Shown: positions 1 to 6,432 of the stretch, in pieces | How positions within the stretch are numbered: position 1 is the first letter of the stretch | How the letters are laid out: every line of letters starts with the position of its first letter | Position numbers and translations under genes: made by a program | The notes under the pieces: model-generated | Told to the model about the DNA's origin: nothing | Databases searched by the model: none | The model's input: only the letters and a program-made list of their open reading frames with translations | Origin: a virus | Length of the DNA: 26,178 nt | IMG/VR virus record: IMGVR_UViG_3300030061_002481 | Coordinates: 1-26,178 of that record | Strand: one strand, 5' to 3'

Positions 1-1
1 A

Positions 2-1126
2 GTTGTAGAATTACGAGACGACATCGAAAAAGCAAAGGAAGTCGCTGCCGAGATACGAAAAGGAGCATTAAGAGGCTTTAGTATCGGAGGACAGGCATTC
101 AAACGAGTCAGAAAATCAGACCCAGTACATGGAGACTACCAAGAAATCAGCAAACTTGAACTACACGAAATCACAATTTGTGAGAAAGGAATCAATCCAG
201 AAGCAACATTTAGGATATTAAAAGAAGATAAAAATAAGGTGAAAAAAATGACAGAAACAGAAAACGATGTAATGACGCAAATGACAGATGTACTGTCACG
301 TCTGGAAGGCCGTCTCGACTCTATGGAGAAAGGGGAAATGCCACCGGGCTTGAAAGAACATATGCAAGGCAAGAAGAACGACGACGACGGCGATGAGAAA
401 GACGACCAAGAGAAATTGTATGGTGACAAGAAAGAAGCCATGAAAGATGATGAAAAAGACGAAGATGTCGAAAAATCACAATACTCTGACGTTATCTCCT
501 CTGAGTACCTGAATTGGATGGAAGACACTCTGAAGAGTGCAGGTGTGGACACAGTTGCCGCACGAACACACTTCGATGATGTCAACAAGGCAAACCTTGG
601 TTCTACCCCAGAAGAAATTGGAGACGGAGCAGTAAGGTTTGGTGGACAAGCACCAAAGAGGGAAACCGTAGACGGAAAGCCAGAAGTACCCAAGGCCAAC
701 TTTGGCTCTGGTGGAAAAGGCAAGAAATCCACACTAGAGAAGTCTGACTTCCTAACAGCAGACAGAGTGTCTGACTCAGATATCGAGGCAGCATACGAGG
801 TCTACAAAGCAGCAGCACTAGAGCAGGAGTTCAAGGGAAGCCTAGAGAACCACTTCTCCAGTCGCTTCGCTTCCGAGAGACAACAGGAAATAGCAAAGGC
901 AGAAGCAGCAGCATTCGATGCTCGCAGCCCACTAGCCGCTATCGAGAAGTCCCTAGCCTCTCTATCAGAGCGCATCGACAGCATCGGCTCAGTTGAGTCC
1001 GGTTCTACTATCGCAAAATCAGAAGCATCCCTTCCAACCGTCGAAATCCCTTCGACTGAGGAACTCGCAACAATGAGTTGGGAAGAGGTACATAACCTCG
1101 CAAACAGCACCTTCAGGAGTGATTAA
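2..1126 (+). CDS. HK97-type prohead protease fused to acidic scaffold-like C-terminal region (5' end outside window)
   Basis: The frame is open from base 2 to the stop at 1124-1126 (374 visible codons), so the gene begins upstream of the window. Visible residues 1-79 look like the end of an HK97-family (S78) prohead protease: an RGFSIGG segment, matching the family's G-L-S-I-G region around the catalytic Ser, then LELHEITICEKGINPEATF, matching the family's hEvSlV..PANpxA ending. After that the protein is highly charged (Asp/Glu/Lys-rich, about bases 360-480), then predicted helical with a coiled-coil-like C-terminus (AKAEAAAFDARSPLAAIEK). This is what a scaffold or delta domain looks like. 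The family's role is to cleave scaffold and capsid protein during prohead maturation. The next gene is the major capsid protein, 2 bases away, which fits. The capsid protein itself seems to lack a long N-terminal scaffold domain, so the scaffold is probably supplied here. The protease call is fairly sure; the scaffold role is inferred from position and composition. Confidence 0.8.
   Translation, partial: VVELRDDIEKAKEVAAEIRKGALRGFSIGGQAFKRVRKSDPVHGDYQEISKLELHEITICEKGINPEATFRILKEDKNKVKKMTETENDVMTQMTDVLSRLEGRLDSMEKGEMPPGLKEHMQGKKNDDDGDEKDDQEKLYGDKKEAMKDDEKDEDVEKSQYSDVISSEYLNWMEDTLKSAGVDTVAARTHFDDVNKANLGSTPEEIGDGAVRFGGQAPKRETVDGKPEVPKANFGSGGKGKKSTLEKSDFLTADRVSDSDIEAAYEVYKAAALEQEFKGSLENHFSSRFASERQQEIAKAEAAAFDARSPLAAIEKSLASLSERIDSIGSVESGSTIAKSEASLPTVEIPSTEELATMSWEEVHNLANSTFRSD
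236..250 (+). promoter_or_regulatory. Internal ribosome binding site and in-frame start for a possible free scaffold protein
   Basis: AAGGTGA (236-242) is a strong Shine-Dalgarno match, five bases before an ATG at 248 that is in frame with the protease. It lies exactly at the boundary between the protease domain and the acidic region. Initiation here would give a 292-residue protein ending at 1126. A GTG at 239 in the same frame overlaps the Shine-Dalgarno and is a less likely start. Nested in-frame scaffold genes inside protease genes are known in tailed phages (lambda C/Nu3). Use of this start is inferred. Confidence 0.5.
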
Positions 1127-1128
1127 GA

Positions 1129-2274
1129 ATGGCAAGAAACTACGTAAGAACAATAACAGATATGGAAAGATACTACTATGGAGCAGGTAACTCAATGGGT
1201 TACTCCTACTCCGGTAGTGAACTATTGAAAGCAGATGCACCAATGCTCTCTTCAACCGCTGGAACATACAATGCAATCTACGGACGCAAAGTATGGTCGC
1301 AGATGAACCAAGAGTTCAACGCATTCAGCATACTACCGAAGAGACCTTGGGACAGGTCAGGATGGAGAGTTCTAACTGACAAACCTAACTCAGGCGCAAT
1401 ACACGGTGGAGTTGCAGAGAATGCAGCCCTACCAGACACAGTAAAGCCAAAGTTCGAGCACGTGGCAGCAAAACCAAAGACAATCGTTCACACGTTCGAC
1501 ATGTCCGAAACTGCTATCTTCCTTGCTGACAAGGATGACGGAATGGGCGACATACGCTCAGTCCTGAAAGAAGAGATGGGCAAGCACCACGCAGAGATGA
1601 CCAACAAGATGCTTCTAACAGATGTATCTACAAGGGCTGGTAACAACTTCGAGTCTCTTGACAGAGTAACTATCGGTGACACGAGTGTAATGGCCGCTGG
1701 CGGTACTCACTACGATGACAACGACGAGGACATCTACTCCATCGACAGAAGCGCAACTACTGGCGGCTGGGGATATGCTGAGGCTAACACTGGTGGCACT
1801 GGCGCAACTGACAGGGTTCTAAGCCTAGACCAACTAGACGACCTATTCCAGAAAATCTGGGTACGTGGTGGAAACCCCAAGGTCATTCTAACTGGATACG
1901 ACACTCTAATGAGACTACAGCAACTGCTACAGTCCCAGCAGAGGTTCATGGAAGAGAAGAGAGTCACCCCAACCTACAACGGTGTCAAGGGTGTACCGGG
2001 AATGGAAGCCGGATTCGTAGTAGCAACCTACAACGGAGTTCCAATCATCCCTTCCAAAGACGTAGAACCAGATGTAATCAGCAGGATGTACTTCCTAGAC
2101 ACTGACTACATGTACTTCAGCACGGCGATACCAACACAATACTACGAGAGTGGAATTGAGACTGGTGACCCATTCGCAATCAACAGACTAGGGCAAGAAG
2201 GAATGTACAGGACCATGGGAGAACTATGGACGACTTTCTTCGGTGGACAAGGGAGCATTCGTGACCTTAAGTGA
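1129..2274 (+). CDS. Major capsid protein, HK97 fold
   Basis: The product has 381 residues. The start is ATG 1129, with AGGAGTGA (1115-1122) six bases upstream; the preceding gene stops 2 bases before. It follows the prohead protease directly, the standard order for HK97-type heads. The C-terminal half carries the usual capsid pattern: a segment like ILTGYDTLMRLQQLLQ followed by a long loop, then YNGVPIIPSKDV and RMYFLDTDYMYF, which resemble the A-domain and P-domain strands of HK97-like capsid proteins. The N-terminus (MARNYVRTITDMERYYYGAG) shows no long charged helical delta domain. A Gly/Thr/Asp-rich stretch at about residues 187-225 could be a surface insertion. The family call is from context and overall pattern; it resembles capsid proteins of marine archaeal tailed viruses as I remember them, but I could not run a search. 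Confidence 0.85.
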   Translation: MARNYVRTITDMERYYYGAGNSMGYSYSGSELLKADAPMLSSTAGTYNAIYGRKVWSQMNQEFNAFSILPKRPWDRSGWRVLTDKPNSGAIHGGVAENAALPDTVKPKFEHVAAKPKTIVHTFDMSETAIFLADKDDGMGDIRSVLKEEMGKHHAEMTNKMLLTDVSTRAGNNFESLDRVTIGDTSVMAAGGTHYDDNDEDIYSIDRSATTGGWGYAEANTGGTGATDRVLSLDQLDDLFQKIWVRGGNPKVILTGYDTLMRLQQLLQSQQRFMEEKRVTPTYNGVKGVPGMEAGFVVATYNGVPIIPSKDVEPDVISRMYFLDTDYMYFSTAIPTQYYESGIETGDPFAINRLGQEGMYRTMGELWTTFFGGQGSIRDLK

Positions 2275-2286
2275 GTCAGTCTGGAG

Positions 2287-2302
2287 ATAATGGAGGAATA
2301 AA
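2287..2302 (+). repeat. Copy 1 of a 16-bp leader repeat with ribosome binding site
   Basis: A 16-base string containing GGAGG (2292-2296) recurs exactly at 3192-3207, each time just before an ATGGCA start. Here it lies in the 30-base gap between the capsid gene and the next gene and provides its ribosome binding site. At the second copy the same bases encode the C-terminus of the upstream gene. Confidence 0.6.
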
Positions 2303-2304
2303 AA

Positions 2305-2772
2305 ATGGCACACGTACAAACAACAGTAACAACGACATACTTAGACATACCAATGGGTGGAAACACTGGTGGGGCATTAGAAAATGTCCCTAACGCAGAC
2401 GGCACAGTAGCCGCTAACACAGCATGGCAAAGTGCAGGTGGAGCAGCATTCGTTGCAGGAACGTCAGGATACCCCGGTACTCTGGATGCTTTCGGAGCAA
2501 CGAACACGCAAGGTACTAACAAACCAGTATCAGGTCTACGATTGATTTCGGTCAGTCTGACTGGTGACACCGGTACTGCACACACCTTCGATGTGAATGC
2601 TTTCAACAGCAATTACAGCAAGGTCTACGCAGTTCTGAGTCTAATCAACAACTCAGATACCGACGAGTCCCTACTCGCAGCAGCAACAGTAGTCGCTCAC
2701 GAAGCAGGAACAGTCGCTTACACCACCGCTGGAAACACAGACGTAGTTCTACTAACGGCTATAGTAGGCTGA
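2305..2772 (+). CDS. Small structural protein of unknown function, possible capsid decoration or head fibre protein
   Basis: The product has 155 residues. It starts at ATG 2305, eight bases after GGAGG (2292-2296). No family recognised. It is rich in Ala, Thr, Gly and Val, nearly free of Lys and Arg, and acidic, with alternating hydrophobic residues suggesting a beta-rich fold (for example LRLISVSLTGD and VYAVLSLINNSD). There is no signal peptide or clear membrane segment. Genes of this size directly after the major capsid protein often encode decoration or cement proteins, or small head proteins. This one may do so, but nothing in the sequence itself proves it. Confidence 0.7.
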   Translation: MAHVQTTVTTTYLDIPMGGNTGGALENVPNADGTVAANTAWQSAGGAAFVAGTSGYPGTLDAFGATNTQGTNKPVSGLRLISVSLTGDTGTAHTFDVNAFNSNYSKVYAVLSLINNSDTDESLLAAATVVAHEAGTVAYTTAGNTDVVLLTAIVG

Positions 2773-2783
2773 GGTGGTTTCAG

Positions 2784-3206
2784 TTGCCAACCGTAACTTT
2801 TCTCGGACCTCACCACAGGAGAAACTCTCCTGATGGTGGGCCTGAGTTTGTTAGGACGGAATCGCAGGAAAAAACCCAAGCGTGGGTAGACCAATGGAGA
2901 AACAGATTACCAGCAGAAAGGTGGGCAATCGAGGGAGACGAACCCCTCACCACCGATGCTGGTAACGACGGTCTACCAGATGATGGATGGCGCAGAGCCG
3001 ATATCATAGATTGGATAAGAGATAACGGCGGAACTGTCGGTAGGGTCTACCAAACCAAGACTCAACTACTAGCACAAGTCGATACAATTCTAAACCCACC
3101 CGCACCTGAGCCGGTTGTCGAAGAGATAGCCGAAGAGCCAGTTGTGGAAGAAGTGGTTGAGGAAGCGGTCGAAGAGACGGCAACAGAAACAATAATGGAG
3201 GAATAA
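2784..3206 (+). CDS. Acidic protein with SAP/HeH-like helical domain, function unknown
   Basis: The product has 140 residues from a TTG start at 2784. The rare start is supported by GAGGTGG (2771-2777) six bases upstream, which itself overlaps the stop of the previous gene. Residues about 1-65 are an unrecognised N-terminal region (HHRRNSPDGG, then WVDQWRNRLPAERWAIEGDE). Residues about 68-103 (WRRADIIDWIRDNGG, then YQTKTQLLAQVDTIL) resemble the two-helix HeH/SAP/LEM-like fold, with the typical TKxxLL second helix. Residues 105-140 are a Pro/Val/Glu tail built from repeats of VVEE. Such domains bind nucleic acid or mediate assembly; phage head genes sometimes carry similar short helix-extension-helix domains near the capsid or neck. 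A second gene with the same design (SAP plus acidic tails) lies at 8672-9355. Confidence 0.7.
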   Translation: MPTVTFLGPHHRRNSPDGGPEFVRTESQEKTQAWVDQWRNRLPAERWAIEGDEPLTTDAGNDGLPDDGWRRADIIDWIRDNGGTVGRVYQTKTQLLAQVDTILNPPAPEPVVEEIAEEPVVEEVVEEAVEETATETIMEE

Positions 3207-3207
3207 A
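3192..3207 (+). repeat. Copy 2 of the 16-bp leader repeat with ribosome binding site
   Basis: This is identical to 2287-2302. It overlaps the end of the 2784-3206 gene, encoding Ile-Met-Glu-Glu-stop, and supplies GGAGG (3197-3201) nine bases before ATG 3211. The shared downstream ATGGCA extends the similarity after a one-base length difference. Confidence 0.6.
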
Positions 3208-3210
3208 GAA

Positions 3211-3474
3211 ATGGCAATATCATTTGACCCAAGACCAACGATAATAGGAAACCTAGTGCTAGTGACTGGTACTTTTGCAGACGGCGATACAAGCATAGAC
3301 TTCTCAGGACACTTGGCTAGTCTAGTTTACGGCGATGTAATAGTAGTAGGCGGAGACAACAACCCGACTGAGGAAGCGAACCCGGTAGCAATTGGTGCAA
3401 ACGGCACTACCCTGCACTTTAGTGAGAGCGCATCTCTAGGCGGAAGGTTCATTGGCATAGGTTTCCGCAATTAA
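3211..3474 (+). CDS. Small beta-rich structural protein, function unknown
   Basis: The product has 87 residues. The start ATG 3211 follows GGAGG (3197-3201). No family recognised. The sequence alternates hydrophobic and polar residues with many Gly and Thr (IIGNLVLVTGTFADGD, LVYGDVIVVGGDNN, GTTLHFSESASLGGRF) and reads like one small beta-barrel or beta-sandwich. There is no signal peptide and no Cys. Its place among small head genes, between the capsid and adaptor genes, makes a minor virion protein likely. That is inferred from position only. Confidence 0.65.
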   Translation: MAISFDPRPTIIGNLVLVTGTFADGDTSIDFSGHLASLVYGDVIVVGGDNNPTEEANPVAIGANGTTLHFSESASLGGRFIGIGFRN

Positions 3475-3487
3475 GGCGGTGACCTAG

Positions 3488-3661
3488 ATGGCAAAGACAC
3501 TTACGATACTTGGACCGTTCGCCCCTACTGACTTCAACAGCAGTAGTGCGAAGACGACTATGCAGAACGCAGTAGTTGCTGCTATAGGCAGTAACGCACC
3601 TGTGGCAGTTGACCCGCATACGATTCTGGGTAACGTGTATATATTTGTGACAACGAGTTGA
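3488..3661 (+). CDS. 57-residue protein, function unknown
   Basis: This short gene starts at ATG 3488, five bases after GCGGTGA (3476-3482), a strong ribosome binding site. It ends at TGA 3659-3661. The product begins MAKTLTILGPFAPTDFNSSS, is uncharged for most of its length, and ends IFVTTS. It fills the only gap between the neighbouring genes and has the same direction. No family recognised. The ribosome binding site and tight fit argue that it is real; the small size keeps confidence moderate. Confidence 0.55.
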   Translation: MAKTLTILGPFAPTDFNSSSAKTTMQNAVVAAIGSNAPVAVDPHTILGNVYIFVTTS

Positions 3662-3676
3662 TGGTGAGGGATATGA

Positions 3677-3976
3677 ATGGGTTTCGATATACAAACTCTT
3701 GAACTCAGCGACATAGAACGTGCACAGAAGCAGAACGTCAAACTAGCAGAGACTCTTGGAACTGGCTCGGTATTCAATACCGACAAACCTCTGGCAGGCA
3801 CTGTCAGCAAGCAGAACAAGAGAGTCGAAGACATAAGCGATATACTCAACATAGGTGCAGGAACACGGTGCAAGCACTGTGGTCTCCTTCACTTCATGTT
3901 CGTGGAGAAGTGCAGTTCATGCAAGAAACCGATGGAGTACAACATGGGCCACAGGAATGAGGAGGCTCGGTGGTAA
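3677..3976 (+). CDS. Small zinc-ribbon protein
   Basis: The product has 99 residues; start ATG 3677 with GGTGAG (3663-3668) upstream. The N-terminal two thirds are charged and probably helical (LELSDIERAQKQNVKLAETL). The C-terminal part has two CxxC knuckles, C65-K-H-C68 and C79-S-S-C82, ten residues apart, the spacing of a rubredoxin-type zinc ribbon that should bind one zinc ion. It ends in a basic/acidic tail (MGHRNEEARW). The stop overlaps the next start (TAATG at 3974-3978), so the two genes are probably translationally coupled. Its role is unknown: zinc ribbons of this size may bind nucleic acid or stabilise a small assembly factor. Being inside the head-neck block favours a head assembly or packaging accessory role. 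Confidence 0.75.
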   Translation: MGFDIQTLELSDIERAQKQNVKLAETLGTGSVFNTDKPLAGTVSKQNKRVEDISDILNIGAGTRCKHCGLLHFMFVEKCSSCKKPMEYNMGHRNEEARW

Positions 3977-5631
3977 TGCCACAGGTGTTCAGTCCCGGTG
4001 AGGCAGAGACAAGGCCTCTTGACCCCACTGCGATTGTATACACCACAGCACAGAAAGTTGCAGACCTACTCGATATAGGACCACAAGAAGCAGTTCTAAT
4101 GAGCAAAGATGCAGACTCGGATGCCATATACATCACTGGCGCTGACTATCGTAATATCGGATTTTCAGTAGGAGATAAAATACGAGTCTACAGTGACGCT
4201 GACCCCCTAGGTGAAGAGGACCTTTCCATCACCGCTATCGGCAAAGGTGCTTCATCTAAGGCTGGTAGTGTCAAACTCACATTCTCAGGCACTACTCTCA
4301 CTGCTACTGACTACGAGGTAGCAGACAATGGGTATGTGCAGAACCAAGCATCATTCACCAACGGCAGGACACGAGGACTGACCAAGGACAAGGTGGATGC
4401 CATCATCAGACGCATGCAGGACAAGATAGACAACATGACACACAACTCATGGAGACCCAACCTAGTCACTGCTGAGTACATCAACTTCGACACATACAAA
4501 CCATACAGGCGACGATACTACACGGATTACGTGGGTACTACCCCTCTTCTATACAGGAATGTGCAGCAGATACTTCGTCTTGAACTATGGCAGGGTGACG
4601 ATTACAGGGAGATTGGTGCAGCAGAAGCACGTATTATCATACCAGATAGTGTGAACACCTTATCAGGCTCTATTGTTCTATGCCCCGGAAACAGCACTGC
4701 TTCCACTGTCACTTTGACTATGGGCACTGCATCCAATCAATGGAGAGCAGACTTCGACAAGATAACCACAGCACAGAATCTCGCTGACCTAATCAACAAG
4801 GAGGATAGAGTAGGGAAAGCAGGAGTGGACTTCTCACCCGCTTTCACATTAGAGGGAAGCACTGCCAACGTAGCAGTGAACAACGAGTTCCTCGCTACAG
4901 CAAACGCCGATTTAGGCAGTGGTATTGTAAAAATAACCAGCATGAGACCCATAAAGGGGGGTGAAACATGCACAATCGCCTCTACTAATTCCAATCTGAC
5001 TATAGATGCGGCAATCAGCAACACTGCTGTTGTCAATAATGCTACGACTAGCGTATTGACTGTGAATACAGTCGATGGTGATGGTAATGTTACAACAAAA
5101 AACACAACATCCGATTTCGTAGATTCTGGAGTCTTATCCGTTGGTGATACTGTTATCAGATATACTGGTAAGACCTCAAACGTACTCGATGCTAATGGGA
5201 ATGTGACTTCACATGGGACATTCACTGGTTGTTCCTCTGTTGTTGGTTCTTCAGTAGACGACTTGAATGGACTCACCATCACTCAGCATAAAATGGATGT
5301 TGACCTACAGGGAAGCACTGGAGACGGTGGCAGGCTACGTGACTTCTGGCTAGACCCTGAGATGGGAATCATATACTTCAACAACTCATACCCGTTCTTT
5401 GAGTGGAACGCAGTCAAGGCATCCTACATCTACGGAGAGAGGTATCTTGAGAAGGCGATAGAGGACATGTGCACCAAGATGGTAGCCATAGACCTACTCA
5501 TGAGTGATGACAGGAGCGTTCTCATACCTGAGGGAACACAGAACGTGGACCTCGCATCCAAGATACAGATGTACAAGATGGACATAGAGAACACCATTCC
5601 ACGTTACAAAGAGGTGGTAAGTTTCCTATGA
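3976..5631 (+). CDS. Head-tail adaptor (connector)-like protein with inserted beta modules
   Basis: The product has 551 residues from ATG 3976, ten bases after GAGGAGG (3959-3965). An in-frame GTG at 3970 would add two residues but sits only 4 bases from that site. The N-terminal TTAQKVADLLDI and the C-terminal ASYIYGERYLEKAIEDMCTKMVAIDLL (residues about 482 on, split here by description) match the pattern of gp6/gp15-like head-tail connectors, which end in a strand followed by helices of the type YxYG..v..ai..a...la. Such proteins sit under the portal ring. The usual length is 100-200 residues. Here the middle holds two insertions: about 229-352, with TAQNLADLIN, like a module in the distal-tail gene, and about 357-442, with SVGDTVIRYTGKT and GTFTGCSS. 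The stop overlaps the next start (ATGA, 5628-5631). The adaptor call is moderate; the insertion boundaries are by eye. Confidence 0.6.
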   Translation: MPQVFSPGEAETRPLDPTAIVYTTAQKVADLLDIGPQEAVLMSKDADSDAIYITGADYRNIGFSVGDKIRVYSDADPLGEEDLSITAIGKGASSKAGSVKLTFSGTTLTATDYEVADNGYVQNQASFTNGRTRGLTKDKVDAIIRRMQDKIDNMTHNSWRPNLVTAEYINFDTYKPYRRRYYTDYVGTTPLLYRNVQQILRLELWQGDDYREIGAAEARIIIPDSVNTLSGSIVLCPGNSTASTVTLTMGTASNQWRADFDKITTAQNLADLINKEDRVGKAGVDFSPAFTLEGSTANVAVNNEFLATANADLGSGIVKITSMRPIKGGETCTIASTNSNLTIDAAISNTAVVNNATTSVLTVNTVDGDGNVTTKNTTSDFVDSGVLSVGDTVIRYTGKTSNVLDANGNVTSHGTFTGCSSVVGSSVDDLNGLTITQHKMDVDLQGSTGDGGRLRDFWLDPEMGIIYFNNSYPFFEWNAVKASYIYGERYLEKAIEDMCTKMVAIDLLMSDDRSVLIPEGTQNVDLASKIQMYKMDIENTIPRYKEVVSFL

Positions 5632-5969
5632 CCAAGTACGACTCAGGAGATGAGATGCGTGGTAGAATCAGGGACACCTTTTCTGAGAACATAGCGAACC
5701 AATCAGAACTACTAAACTACTTCACAAAGAACCCATCCAACCTCAGAACGAGGAAGGAGAGGGAGGAGATGATGACCGAGGGTCTGACCAACGATGAGGG
5801 TCTAATCACAGTGACCAAGACAGGTCTACCAGCATCGCAGGAAATCATAGACAAGGTGATGAAGAGAGTGGACGAGAGGATGCTCACAGAGGGAAACCCT
5901 GAGATGAGGGAGCACAACTTCAACTACAGAGGTGGCAAACTGCTACCGATTGCCGAGGTGAAGAACTGA
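5628..5969 (+). CDS. Small neck-region protein, function unknown
   Basis: The product has 113 residues. Its start overlaps the stop of the adaptor gene by four bases (ATGA), and its own stop overlaps the next start (TGATG, 5967-5971), so it is coupled on both sides. It is very hydrophilic and charged, and mostly helical by composition (MRGRIRDTFSENIANQ, LRTRKEREEMMTEGL, QEIIDKVMKRVDERM). There are no Cys, membrane or signal segments. No family recognised. The position between an adaptor-like and a terminator-like gene is where head-completion or minor neck proteins usually lie, but no motif supports a particular one. Confidence 0.75.
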   Translation: MTKYDSGDEMRGRIRDTFSENIANQSELLNYFTKNPSNLRTRKEREEMMTEGLTNDEGLITVTKTGLPASQEIIDKVMKRVDERMLTEGNPEMREHNFNYRGGKLLPIAEVKN

Positions 5970-6418
5970 TGGTAGCGACATTCCTAGAGGGCATAGACGC
6001 TGTTCTCGCTGTCTTGAGAGACAATTGGAACAGGGGTAATACGGGCAACTACAAGCCTATCATCATAGACATAGCCGATGTAGGACCAGAGCGTGGAAAG
6101 AGGCTGGACATGAAGAACCATGACTACATCATGGTTTTCGAGACGGCACACAACGAAGAGACACCGGAACTATTGTATGACTTCGTTACCACTAGGATAA
6201 ATATCACATTGGATGCGAGAACCATGAGAAGCAGAAAGCACTTGCAACTCATGGAGAACGAGATAAGAAGAGCAATCCATACCAAGCGCAAAGGAGACGG
6301 CGAGAACTATGACAGACTCGTGTTCAAAACACGAACGGATTTGTCCGATAGGAGCAAAATGTTGTTCAGAACGACCTTCCAGATAGAAGTTGTTATCTTT
6401 GCAGAGTTAATCCCATGA
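5969..6418 (+). CDS. Putative tail terminator / tail completion protein
   Basis: The product has 149 residues, starting in a TGATG overlap with the gene before. The layout fits tail terminator (neck) proteins that cap the tail tube: an N-terminal helix (FLEGIDAVLAVLRDNW), strands with a charged middle (DYIMVFETAHNEE), a helix ending TMRSRKHLQLMENEIRRAIH, then final strands ending FRTTFQIEVVIFAE, which resembles the common R.....f.v.v.y.e ending. Gene order also fits, just before the tube gene and after the connector genes. No diagnostic motif is visible, so a general neck or head-closure protein remains possible. Confidence 0.5.
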   Translation: MVATFLEGIDAVLAVLRDNWNRGNTGNYKPIIIDIADVGPERGKRLDMKNHDYIMVFETAHNEETPELLYDFVTTRINITLDARTMRSRKHLQLMENEIRRAIHTKRKGDGENYDRLVFKTRTDLSDRSKMLFRTTFQIEVVIFAELIP

Positions 6419-6432
6419 GGTGAGAGAGAGCC

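Noticed and set aside
239-241. GTG 239 as the true start of an unrelated gene
   Set aside because: The frame is open upstream to base 2 with protease-family residues, so it is internal to a larger gene; if internal initiation occurs, ATG 248 is better spaced from AAGGTGA.
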